A stretch of 61,810 nt of DNA from positions 1 through 61,810 of IMG/VR virus record IMGVR_UViG_3300025853_000082. One strand, given 5' to 3'. The notes beneath the pieces are model-generated. The model worked only from the letters and a program-made list of their open reading frames with translations. It did no database searches and was not told the DNA's origin. This stretch comes from a virus. Positions 40,620-51,300 of the stretch are shown here, piece after piece. The position numbers were made by a program, and so were the translations under genes. Every line of letters starts with the position of its first letter. Within the stretch, counting starts at the first letter, position 1.

Positions 40620-42794
40620 ATGGCATCACCCAAGATTCAATTTAAAAGGGGTGCGGCTGGAATTGCAGGAACAGTTCCAGCGTTACACCCAGGTGAACCA
40701 GCGTTTTCGACAAACAATTTTGATTTTTTTATTGGATTTGATACTTCTGTAACTGGAAACAAGTTTTTCGGATCGCATAGATATTGGACTAGAGAGAATG
40801 GAACCAGGTCAGCTGGTCTTAATTTAGTTGATAACGCAGGAACAAATTATATTCAACTAAAGTCGCCAGATTCTGTTTCTGGTATTGGAACATATATTCT
40901 TCCAGATACTAGCAGCATTACAGATGGATATTTTCTCAAGGTTGCTGCGGATGGAACTCTTTCTTGGGATACTGCTGGCGGAACAAATGGAACATTTACA
41001 AATCCCACCCTACAAGGGATTACAACAATAACTTCCAATGGAGGAGATGCTTTCCTTGATGTAAATGTTCTTGCAGATTTTAGTGCAGGTGCAAATTTCA
41101 CTAATGCTGGCGTTACTACAATCGCAACTGCCGATATAAATGGTGGTAACATTGATGGAACTATAATCGGTGCGGCTACAAGTGCTGCAGGCACATTTAC
41201 AAATCTAATAGGTGGTGCTACAACACTTACATCTTTGACATTAGATGGTGGCACTGCAATTACATCAGTAGATACAGATTTAAGTTCCGTATCAAGTTCA
41301 GATGATACTCTTGCTTCTGCTAAGGCAATCAAAACATATGTCGATGAACAGATAACAGCACAAGATCTTGACTTCGCTGGTGACAGCGGAAATGGTGCTG
41401 TTGATCTTGACTCTCAATCACTGACAATTTCTGGTACTGCCAACGAAATAGAAACAACTGGTGCTGGAACCACACTCACAATTGGTCTTCCAAACGCTGT
41501 TTCAGTTACAACATCATTAACTGTTGGCGCTGCCGTCACAATTAGTTCTTCTGGTGTTAATGCTGGAGTTAATAGTATTACAGCACAAGATCTTTATGGA
41601 CATCTTGATGCTGGTTATTTAGATATTGTTAATTCGGGATTAAGTACTTTAACTGCACTTGCAGATCAAGATGATTTTGTAGTATTTGATCTTGATGGAA
41701 CAGTTAATAAACTAATTTCTGCAGAATATATTCGTAAATATGTTTACGATAATCTTAGCGGAGACATTAGTGTTGATGGATTAACTGGTATAACTACTAT
41801 TGCAAATGACGCAGTTGGACTTGGAACTCAAACAACTGGTCAGTATGCCAAAACCGTTGTTGGTGGTGAGGGTCTGACTGCCACTACAGCAAACTCTGAT
41901 GATGCTACTAACTATACAATTGACGTTAATGTTGGAACTGGTATCACCATTACATCTGATGCAGTTACATTAAAAGGTGCTGCTTCTTTAACAGATAATA
42001 CTGTTCCATTTTGGGATGATACGAACGGTCAATTGTCTGATAGCATTATAAGTACAGCGACTGTTGGAGGAGCTACAACAATTACAATTGGTGGTCACCT
42101 CAACGTAACTGGAGATTTTAATGGTGTTATTACTGCAGCGTCTCGTGCTGATAGGGTAGATACCACTGGAGATACTACTGATGCAACTTATTACATGCTC
42201 TTTGCAGATACTTCTGCAGGAGAAGTGGGCGAGACTGTAAGAGTTAGTGCTGCTGCATCACTCAATCCAAGTGGAACTGGCACATTTAGTGTTGGAACAA
42301 TTCAAGCAGGATCTATTAAGTCAACGACTGGATCTAATGCAATTACAATCAATACTTCCGGATCTGTTGAAACTGCAGGAGATTTAACTGTTGCTGGAAA
42401 CTTGATTGTTAATGGATCAACAACTCAAGTAAATACATCAGAAATTACAGTTGAAGATCGCACCATTGAACTTGGTGTTGTTAATGGAGCACTTCCAACA
42501 GATACCACTTGGGATCTTGGAATTCTGATGAATTATGGTGATGCTGGAGTTGGAAAAACTTCTGCTGTTATTTGGGAAGCAACTTCTGGAAGATTTAAAC
42601 TTGCCGCTGATTTGGATGAGACTGTTGGAATTACTACAAACGCTCCACAGATTAATGTTTCAACATATGCACCAATTGAGATTTCAGAACTTTGGATTAA
42701 TAATTCCTGCACGGGTGGGTCATCGCAAGTAATTGCTTGTTCTGGTTCCGAATTGGTTCTTCAAAACATTACAGTTGACGGTGGATCATTCTGA
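40620..42794 (+). CDS. Fibre-like structural protein (724 aa)
   Basis: A 724-residue protein. The N-terminus (MASPKIQFKRGAAGIAGTVP, then ALHPGEPAFSTNNFDFFIGF) is the 'KRG..GT.P.L..GE.A' domain that heads many phage fibres and attaches them to the virion. The body is rich in Thr, Ala, Gly and Asp with repeated 'TTITS', 'GGNIDGTIIGAATSAAGTFT' and 'VAGNLIVNGSTTQVNTSEIT' units, typical of trimeric beta-helical shafts. No lectin or depolymerase domain is evident. The C-terminus (SGSELVLQNITVDGGSF) is followed by a promoter/terminator element. Confidence 0.8.
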   Translation: MASPKIQFKRGAAGIAGTVPALHPGEPAFSTNNFDFFIGFDTSVTGNKFFGSHRYWTRENGTRSAGLNLVDNAGTNYIQLKSPDSVSGIGTYILPDTSSITDGYFLKVAADGTLSWDTAGGTNGTFTNPTLQGITTITSNGGDAFLDVNVLADFSAGANFTNAGVTTIATADINGGNIDGTIIGAATSAAGTFTNLIGGATTLTSLTLDGGTAITSVDTDLSSVSSSDDTLASAKAIKTYVDEQITAQDLDFAGDSGNGAVDLDSQSLTISGTANEIETTGAGTTLTIGLPNAVSVTTSLTVGAAVTISSSGVNAGVNSITAQDLYGHLDAGYLDIVNSGLSTLTALADQDDFVVFDLDGTVNKLISAEYIRKYVYDNLSGDISVDGLTGITTIANDAVGLGTQTTGQYAKTVVGGEGLTATTANSDDATNYTIDVNVGTGITITSDAVTLKGAASLTDNTVPFWDDTNGQLSDSIISTATVGGATTITIGGHLNVTGDFNGVITAASRADRVDTTGDTTDATYYMLFADTSAGEVGETVRVSAAASLNPSGTGTFSVGTIQAGSIKSTTGSNAITINTSGSVETAGDLTVAGNLIVNGSTTQVNTSEITVEDRTIELGVVNGALPTDTTWDLGILMNYGDAGVGKTSAVIWEATSGRFKLAADLDETVGITTNAPQINVSTYAPIEISELWINNSCTGGSSQVIACSGSELVLQNITVDGGSF

Positions 42795-42814
42795 TAATTT
42801 AATTAAATAATTTC

Positions 42815-42848
42815 AATAAATACACTCAGTTTACTGGGTGTATTTTTT
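42815..42848 (+). promoter_or_regulatory. Late promoter overlapping a terminator
   Basis: AATAAATA (42815-42822) is a late octamer. A hairpin starting at its last bases, TACACTCAG-TTTA-CTGGGTGTA (42821-42842), is followed by TTTTTTT: a good terminator. A transcript started from the promoter would begin inside the stem and lack the 5' arm, so upstream transcription stops while the new transcript escapes. Confidence 0.7.
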
Positions 42849-42849
42849 T

Positions 42850-43041
42850 ATGTCTGAAGAAGATTTAAAAGCAATAGTAGCAAAATATCAACAAAAAGCA
42901 TTTGACCTTTTTAATAAGACAATAGTGTTAGAAACTCAGGTAGAGACTCTGACACAGGCAAATACATCTCTACAAAATGAGTTGGAAAAATTAAAAAAAA
43001 CGAAAAGAACAACTAAAACAGGATCTGAAGATTTTCAATAA
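42850..43041 (+). CDS. Small coiled-coil protein (63 aa)
   Basis: Sixty-three residues: MSEEDLKAIVAKYQQKAFDL, FNKTIVLETQVETLTQANTS, LQNELEKLKKTKRTTKTGSE and a short end. Heptads through residues 5-50 predict a parallel coiled coil, and the tail is basic. ATG 42850 is chosen; a GTG at 42838 lies within the terminator stem and is rejected. Small coiled-coil proteins recur in this fibre region (also at 58408) and may be trimerisation or assembly factors. No family is recognised. Confidence 0.75.
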   Translation: MSEEDLKAIVAKYQQKAFDLFNKTIVLETQVETLTQANTSLQNELEKLKKTKRTTKTGSEDFQ

Positions 43042-43059
43042 TCTGAATTAGTTTGACAC

Positions 43060-43091
43060 TATAAATAATAGAGATTCTTATATAAGAATCT
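43060..43091 (+). promoter_or_regulatory. Late promoter followed by perfect palindrome
   Basis: TATAAATA (43060-43067) followed four bases later by AGATTCTTAT-ATAAGAATCT (43072-43091), a perfect 10+10 palindrome that would lie at the very 5' end of the transcript. It serves the gene at 43122. Confidence 0.75.
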
Positions 43092-43121
43092 ATACGGTTT
43101 CTACCAACTATGAGAGGTTGA

Positions 43122-44987
43122 ATGGCAGATCCAAATATTAGAATTAAAAGGTCTTCTGTACCTGGAAAAATACCAACGTTGGGGCAACTACCTCTAGGTG
43201 AGCTAGCCCTCAACACATATGACGCCGACCTCTTAGTTAGAAGAGAAAGAACCGGAATAGGCACTGACATTGTAAGAGTCGGTGCTGGGGCAACAGTATC
43301 TAATGTTTATTATGTCACAAAAGACGGAAGCGATACAAATACAGGAAAAAAACTCGGAGACGCAAAAGGAACCCTCAAAGGAGCCCTTGCAATCGCAGAA
43401 GAAGGATCCATTATTAGAATTACTGCTGGATCTTATATAGAAGATAATCCTTTAACTATACCAAAAAAAGTTTCTATAATTGGAGATAGTTTAAGAGAAG
43501 TAACTATTACTCCACAGAATTCCAATCAAGATCTTTTTTATGTAAGAGAAGGTGCTTATGTTTCGGACATGTCTTTTAAAGGATCTGTAGATTCTGGAAA
43601 GGCTTGTGTTAGATTCGACCCTACAGTTGTTGGATTTACTTCACAATCTCCATACATTAGAAATTGTACAAACTTCATTTCCAATAGTATTGGAATGTTA
43701 ATTGATGGTTCTGATTGTATCGGCAAATTGAAGAGTATGGTTGTAGACTCTTTTACACAATACAATCAAGGTGGCATTGGAGTCTCGATTACAAATGAAG
43801 GTTATGCTCAATTAGTTTCATTATTTACCATTTGTAATGATATTTCTGTTTACTGCGGTTCTGGTGGTGCTTGTGATTTAACAAACTCCAACTCATCATT
43901 TGGAAATTATGCTCTTATTGCTGATGGAGTAGGTCCTAAAAAATATACTGGGATTATTACCAGTGCTGCTTCAGCAAATTCCGATACATTTGTTTTGGAT
44001 TTAAATGTTCCAACATTTAATGTTACGAATGCACTATACGATAATACAACTGGTCTTACAACGATAACGGTCAATTCCAATCACAACTTTAATGTTGGTA
44101 TGGGACTGACCATTTCTGGTCTTGGATTTACTTGCACATCTGATGGTGGAGTAACTACAGTAACATATCCATCAGGAAACAGTGGATATATTTTTGAAGT
44201 GGTTTCTATTCCAAGTTCCACATCGTTTGAAGTTTATGTTGGAGCATCAACTCTTCCCCACACATACACATCTGGAGGAACAGTTGCAATAAATGCAGTA
44301 AGACCATTTGATGGGCAAGTGATTTATATTGAAGATTTATACTATACTGTCGATGATATCATTATTACTAATGGTGGTAGTGGATATACTGAAAACGTTT
44401 CAATTAGTATTGATGGACCTTTAACTTCTTGGGGAGTTCCTGCAACAGCAGTTGCTGAAGTTAAAAATGGTCAAGTTGTTGATGTTGAAATTGTTTCTAA
44501 TGGTAGAGGATACACCCATACTCCATCAATTACTATTGCAGATCCTCAAGGAGCAGGAACAACTGCCATTGGAACTGCGGTTTTAATTCCAACATATTAT
44601 TCTATTAAAGAATCTACACCAGTTGTTTCTGGCATTTGCACTATTACAGTAACTGAAAACGTTCCATATTCTGTTGGAGTTGGATCTACTGCGGTTTTCT
44701 TCAAACAAAGTAGAGTTCTTGCATCAGGTCATTCAATGGAATACATAGGTACAGGAACTGATATTGATACCGCATTTCCCCAAGCTGGAGGAATTCCAAT
44801 TCAAGAGCAGGAAACTGATTCAAGAAATGGAGGACTTGTTGTATATACTTCAACAGATCAAGCAGGTAATTTTAGAATTGGTGATGGTGTTGTAGTTGAC
44901 CAACAAACCGGAACTATTTCTGGGAGATTTTATTCTAAGAGTTTGTTTTCTACATTAACCCCATTCATTCTAGCATTAGGAGAATAA
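43122..44987 (+). CDS. Fibre-like protein with right-handed beta-helix region (621 aa)
   Basis: The N-terminus (MADPNIRIKRSSVPGKIPTL, then GQLPLGELALNTYDADLLVR) is the fibre-head domain also used at 40620. Residues about 63-220 (VYYVTKDGSDTNTGKKLGDA, then KGTLKGALAIAEEGSIIRIT) match the pectin-lyase-like DUF1565-type beta-helix. Around 410-480 are two GSGY-type repeats (TNGGSGYTENV and VSNGRGYTHTP). The C-terminus ends with DGVVVDQQTGTISGRFYSKS, which suggests assembly with other fibres. Catalytic residues of a lyase are not evident. Promoter and hairpin lie at 43060. Confidence 0.78.
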   Translation: MADPNIRIKRSSVPGKIPTLGQLPLGELALNTYDADLLVRRERTGIGTDIVRVGAGATVSNVYYVTKDGSDTNTGKKLGDAKGTLKGALAIAEEGSIIRITAGSYIEDNPLTIPKKVSIIGDSLREVTITPQNSNQDLFYVREGAYVSDMSFKGSVDSGKACVRFDPTVVGFTSQSPYIRNCTNFISNSIGMLIDGSDCIGKLKSMVVDSFTQYNQGGIGVSITNEGYAQLVSLFTICNDISVYCGSGGACDLTNSNSSFGNYALIADGVGPKKYTGIITSAASANSDTFVLDLNVPTFNVTNALYDNTTGLTTITVNSNHNFNVGMGLTISGLGFTCTSDGGVTTVTYPSGNSGYIFEVVSIPSSTSFEVYVGASTLPHTYTSGGTVAINAVRPFDGQVIYIEDLYYTVDDIIITNGGSGYTENVSISIDGPLTSWGVPATAVAEVKNGQVVDVEIVSNGRGYTHTPSITIADPQGAGTTAIGTAVLIPTYYSIKESTPVVSGICTITVTENVPYSVGVGSTAVFFKQSRVLASGHSMEYIGTGTDIDTAFPQAGGIPIQEQETDSRNGGLVVYTSTDQAGNFRIGDGVVVDQQTGTISGRFYSKSLFSTLTPFILALGE

Positions 44988-44988
44988 T

Positions 44989-45318
44989 ATGGCATTAGCA
45001 CTAAATGTATTCCAAACAGTAACTGCTGTAGTTTCTTTAACGGAAACTGAGGTATATTCAGCACCAACTGGATATACTGGTGTTGTTCTTTTGGCACAAA
45101 TTGCAAACATTGGATCAACATCTGAAGATATTACATTAGTACATAGAAGAAGCACAACTGATACGGAATTATTGAAGGATTTTCCAATTTCCGGAAATGA
45201 TACTGCAAATTTATTAACTGGAAAATTGGTCCTTGAAAGTGGAGATAAATTAGTATTATCTGGCAGTAATGCTTCAAATTTAAAATTTGTTACAAGTATT
45301 TTAGAATCATTAAATTAA
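44989..45318 (+). CDS. Small structural protein (109 aa)
   Basis: One hundred and nine residues: MALALNVFQTVTAVVSLTET, EVYSAPTGYTGVVLLAQIAN and IGSTSEDITLVHRRSTTDTE, a beta-sandwich pattern with conserved 'APTGYTGVVLLAQ'. Proteins of this type sit between fibre genes in T4-like cyanophages; I think they are minor virion components, with no biochemical role known to me. It starts one base after the previous stop, so it is coupled to it. AGGAG occurs shortly before the ATG. Confidence 0.72.
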   Translation: MALALNVFQTVTAVVSLTETEVYSAPTGYTGVVLLAQIANIGSTSEDITLVHRRSTTDTELLKDFPISGNDTANLLTGKLVLESGDKLVLSGSNASNLKFVTSILESLN

Positions 45319-45341
45319 TCAATACATTTTTTTAACTCAAA

Positions 45342-48300
45342 ATGTCAAAGTATCTTAGCAATCGTCAAAAGAATTTAAAAGTCGGCATAAGTTCTTATTC
45401 CGAGAACAAAACAACTGTTGAAGTTGTCGGTAAGGTTGGTATTGGGACTGCAGCAGCAACTGCTGACTTGGACATTAATGGCGATCTAAGATTGCGCGGA
45501 AGTTTATATGATAGAGATAATCAAGTAGGTTCTCAGGGTCAAGTTTTAGTTTCTACTGGAGCAGGTGCAACTTGGACAAATATTGATGGAATAGAAACTA
45601 TTGAAAATATTATAAATACTACATTAACTGGTGTTGAAATTGAGGAAGAAGGTGTAGGTATTGGTACTGGTTACCATACCATAAATTTTGTTGGAGCAGG
45701 AGTTACTGCAACTGGTGCTGGAACAACAGCAACTATCACCTTTACTCAGCAAGTAGGAATTCAAGGTACTCAAGGTGTTCAAGGCACTCAAGGTATCCAA
45801 GGTACTCAAGGTATCCAAGGTACTCAAGGAACACAAGGCACTCAGGGTGTTGATGGAATACAAGGTACTCAAGGCGTTCAAGGAACACAAGGTACTCAAG
45901 GTCTCCAAGGTACTCAGGGTGTTGATGGAATACAAGGTACTCAGGGCACTCAGGGGGTTCAGGGCACTCAAGGTGTTCAAGGAACACAGGGTACTCAGGG
46001 GGTTCAGGGCACTCAAGGTACTCAAGGTATTCAAGGGACTCAAGGTACTCAAGGGACTCAAGGTACTCAAGGTATTCAAGGGACTCAAGGAACACAGGGA
46101 ACTCAAGGTACTCAAGGTACTCAAGGGACTCAAGGTATTCAAGGTATTCAAGGGACTCAAGGAACACAGGGAACTCAAGGTACTCAAGGTCTCCAAGGTA
46201 CTCAGGGTCTTGATGGAATACAAGGTACTCAGGGTGTTCAAGGGACTCAAGGAACACAGGGAACTCAAGGTGTTCAAGGAACACAGGGAACTCAGGGGGT
46301 TCAGGGCACTCAGGGAGTTCAGGGCACTCAAGGTACTCAGGGCATTCAAGGGACTCAAGGAACACAGGGAACTCAAGGTGTTCAAGGAACACAGGGTACT
46401 CAGGGGGTTCAGGGCACTCAAGGAACTCAAGGTACTCAAGGTGTTCAGGGAACGACTGGTCCTGTAGCTGGATCTGCGGAACAAGTTGTATATAAAGATG
46501 GTTCGAATAATCCAGCAGGATCGGATAATTTAACCTTTAATGGCAATGATTTATTTGTCGGTAGAGATGTTACTATAGGTAGAGATTTATATGTTGATGG
46601 AAGTGTAACAATTGGTGGTACTTCTGCAACATTATTCACAGAAACTCTCAGAATCAGTGATGCGGACATTATTCTTGGATATAGAACTGATTCAAATGGA
46701 AATGATGCATCAACTGATACAACAGCAAATCATGGTGGTGTTGCACTTGCATCAACAGAAGGTACTCCATTAGTCAGTCTTAATGTAGCAGGAATTGAAA
46801 CTCTTCCTCCCACATATAAGAAGATTATGTGGTTCAAAGAAGGAACCTTCTCTGGTCTTGGAACTGATGCCTGGTTGACTAACTATGCTCTTGGAATTGG
46901 TCTGACTGATATGCTTTCCGGAACTGCTTTGGCAGTTGGTGGTGATATTGATATTCATGGTGCACTATATGATACAAACCACCTTAAGGGAGATTCTGGA
47001 GATATTCTAGTTTCGACTGGAACAGGTATATCTTGGACAGACCCATACGCAGCAGGAATACAGGGAACTCAAGGTGTTCAGGGTACTCAAGGTACTCAAG
47101 GTACTCAAGGTGTTCAGGGAACACAAGGAACTCAGGGTACACAAGGAACTCAGGGTACACAAGGTGCCCAAGGAACTCAAGGTACTCAAGGTGTTCAGGG
47201 AACACAAGGTATTCAAGGCACTCAAGGTATTCAAGGTACTCAGGGAACTCAAGGTGTTCAGGGAACTCAAGGTGTTCAGGGAACACAAGGTACTCAAGGT
47301 ACTACAGGTGTCCAAGGCACTCAAGGTGTCCAAGGCACTCAAGGTGTCCAAGGAACTCAGGGTGTTCAAGGAACACAAGGTACTCAAGGCACTCAGGGCA
47401 TTCAAGGAACTCAAGGTGTCCAAGGAACTCAAGGTGTTCAGGGAACACAAGGTACTCAAGGCACTCAGGGCATTCAAGGAACTCAAGGTGTCCAAGGAAC
47501 TCAAGGTGTTCAGGGAACACAAGGTACTCAGGGCATTCAAGGAACTCAAGGTACTCAAGGTACTCAAGGCACTCAGGGTACACAAGGCATCCAAGGCATC
47601 CAAGGCACTCAAGGTACTCAAGGAACTCAAGGTACTCAGGGTACACAAGGTACTCAGGGCATTCAAGGTACTCAAGGTACTCAAGGTACTCAGGGTACAC
47701 AAGGCATCCAAGGTATCCAAGGTATCCAAGGAACTCAAGGAACTCAGGGCATTCAAGGAACGCAAGGAACTCAAGGAACTCAAGGAACTCAAGGAACTCA
47801 AGGAACTCAGGGCATTCAAGGAACTCAAGGTACTCAAGGTACTCAAGGTACTCAAGGCATCCAAGGTATCCAAGGTACCCAAGGAACTCAAGGTGTCCAA
47901 GGAACTCAAGGTGTTCAGGGAACACAAGGTACTCAGGGCATTCAAGGAACTCAAGGTACTCAAGGAACTCAAGGTACTCAGGGTACACAAGGCATCCAAG
48001 GCATCCAAGGCACTCAAGGAACTCAAGGTACTCAGGGTACACAAGGCATCCAAGGCATCCAAGGCACTCAAGGTGTTCAAGGAAGACAAGGAACTCAGGG
48101 TATTCAAGGTACTCAGGGAACTCAAGGTACTCAAGGCACTCAGGGTACAACGGGACCAGTAGCTGGATCAGCAAATCAAGTTGTTTACAAAAATAGTTCT
48201 AATATTGCAACAGGTTCTACAAATTTAACTTTTGATGGAACTTCTCTATATGCAAATCAGATTAATGGACCAGCAACCTTTGTAATTGATCCAACAACAA

Positions 48301-51300
48301 TCGGTGACAACTCAGGAACTGTTGTTATAAAAGGTGACCTTCAAGTTGATGGACAAACAACAACAATAAATTCAACAGAACTTATTGTAGATGACTTAAA
48401 TATCACTCTAGCTTCTGGTGCAGCAGATTCTTCCGCAGCAGATGGAGGTGGTATTACTCTTGATGGTGCAAATGCAAGTTTAACGTATGCATCCACTGGA
48501 GATAAGTGGGTATTCAATAAAGCACCTTATTACAATGCTGCTAGGTTACTTACAACTTCCGATGAAGGAAGTGGAAATGGTTTAGATGCAGACACTGTAG
48601 ATGGTCTTGAGGCATCATCATTCTTCAGAGCAGATACTTCAAACTCTGTGGATGTAAGATTGTCAATTGGAAATGGTAGAGGTGTTAGATTCTTTGACAG
48701 TGATAACTATAAAATTTGGATGTCATCAAGTAATGATAGTACTTGGGGAGGAAGACTAGATTCGACTTCCGATTTTAATATGTACTTCAGGATGACTGGA
48801 GGTACAAACAGAGGATTCGTATTCCAAAATGGAACTTCTGAGTTGTTCCAGATTGAATCGGACGGTCAAGTAAGAGTTGCTTCTAATAACATTTATGCAG
48901 GTAATGCTAATACGGTATGGCACGCTGGTAATGATGGAGCATCATCAGGTTTAGATGCAGACTTGCTTGATGGACAAGAAGGTTCTTACTACATCAATAC
49001 ATCGGCAAATTCTCAAACTAAAACTGGAGATTTGACCTTAAGTGGTAATTTAACCCTTTCAGGATCATTTATTGATTCGACAGTAAGTTCTGGAACTACA
49101 GGATACGTTTTACAGTCAACTTTAAGTGGAACTGAGTGGGTTGATCCCACGACTGTTGCTGGACTTCAAGGCATCCAAGGCACTCAAGGTATTCAAGGAA
49201 CTCAGGGAACTCAAGGTACTCAGGGAACTCAAGGTACTCAGGGAACTCAAGGTACTACAGGTGTCCAAGGAACACAAGGTACTCAAGGTCTTCAAGGAAC
49301 ACAAGGTACTACAGGTGTCCAAGGAACTCAAGGTGTTCAGGGAACTCAAGGTACTCAAGGTCTTCAAGGAACTCAAGGAACTCAAGGCACTCAGGGCATT
49401 CAAGGAACTCAAGGTGTCCAAGGAACTCAAGGTGTTCAGGGAACACAAGGTACTCAAGGCACTCAGGGTACACAAGGCATCCAAGGCATCCAAGGCATCC
49501 AAGGTACCCAAGGAACTCAAGGTGTCCAAGGAACTCAAGGTACTACAGGTGTCCAAGGTACTCAAGGTACTCAAGGCACTCAGGGCATTCAAGGAACACA
49601 AGGTACTACAGGTGTCCAAGGAACTCAAGGTACTCAGGGAACTCAGGGTGTTCAAGGAACACAAGGTACTACAGGTGTCCAAGGTACTCAAGGTACTCAA
49701 GGCACTCAGGGAACTCAGGGTGTTCAAGGAACACAAGGTACTACAGGTGTCCAAGGTACTCAAGGTACTCAAGGCACTCAGGGCATTCAAGGAACTCAAG
49801 GAACTCAGGGAACTCAAGGTGTTCAAGGCAGACAAGGTACTACTGGACCAGTAGCAGGTTCTGCAAATCAGGTTGTATATAAGGATGCATCAAATAACCC
49901 AGCAGGTTCAGCAAACCTTACTTTTGATGGTGGAACACTTACTGCAAGCAATTTAACAGTTACTGGTGCTTCTACATTCCAAGGTAATGTAGATCTTGGT
50001 GATAATGATAGATTGAGATTTGGTGATAGTCAAGACTTACAGATTTATCATAATGGATCTAATAGTGTTATTCAGGATACCGGAACTGGTTCTTTAATAC
50101 TGGGCGGTTCAAATTCTGTAGAAATTAGAAATGGTGCAGTAAATGAAACTGCAGCAAAATTCATTACAGATGGAGCAGTAGAACTCTACTACGACAACTC
50201 CAAGAAATTTGAAACCACTGCTGATGGTATTTTAGTTAATCCAAATGTAGGTCTCGGAACAACAGCAGGAAATGCTGATGCAACTCAAGACCTTGCAGTA
50301 TTCAAAACTACAAATAGCAATTCATCACTACTCAAAATTACCGAAACAAGAGATGTAGATGGAACTAATTGGATTTCTGCTTATACCAGAATTCAGAAGA
50401 CCACTGATGTAACCGACCAGGCATATATCCAGTTCAATGGTGATGGTAATACCTATGGAATGGAATTTGGGACAATAGATGATGAAAAGTTTGCAGTATT
50501 CAGACGAGATGCAGAAGTAGAACTCTACTATGATAACTCTCTGAAATTTGAAACCACTGACTATGGAATCTATGTAACGGGTGCTGGGAATACATCAACA
50601 ATTGCAGGTGCAGCAAACCTTGTTCTTGATCCAACTGCTGTAGGTGATAATACAGGAACAGTTATCATCAAAGGCGATCTTCAAGTTGATGGAGATACCA
50701 CAACAATCAACTCTACAACTTTAACAGTAGACGATAAGAATATTACTCTTGCTTCTGGAGCAGTTAATGCTGCATCTGCAGATGGTGCAGGAATTACAGT
50801 CGATGGTTCCAATGCAACATTGACTTATGCATCCACTGGAGATAAGTGGGTATTCAATAAAGCACCTTATTACAATGCTGCAAGATTACTGACAACTTCA
50901 GATGAAGGAAGTGGAAACGGACTTGATGCAGATACTGTAGATGGTCTTGAGGCATCATCATTCTTTAGAGCAGATGCTGGAAATACTGTAGATGCAAGAA
51001 TTGCCGCTGCTAATGGTAGAGGAATTAGATTCTATGATAATGATGGATATAAGATCTATATGTCATCATCGGCAGATGCAACTTGGGGAGGAAGATTAGA
51101 TACAACTTCAGACTTTAATATGTACTTCAGAATGACTGGAGGTACAAACAGAGGATTCGTATTCCAAAATGGAACTTCTGAGTTGTTCCAAATTGAATCA
51201 ACAGGTCAATTAAGAGTTGCATCAAATAACATTTATGCAGGTAATGCTAATATCGTATGGCACGCAGGCAATGATGGGGCAAGTAGTGGATTAGATGCAG

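Noticed and set aside
45624-48174. Long open frames on the minus strand and in other phases through the collagen-like repeats
   Set aside because: They consist only of frame-shifted copies of the nine-base repeat (Leu-Ser-Ser or Lys-Val-Leu patterns), have no ribosome binding sites and oppose a clear fibre gene.
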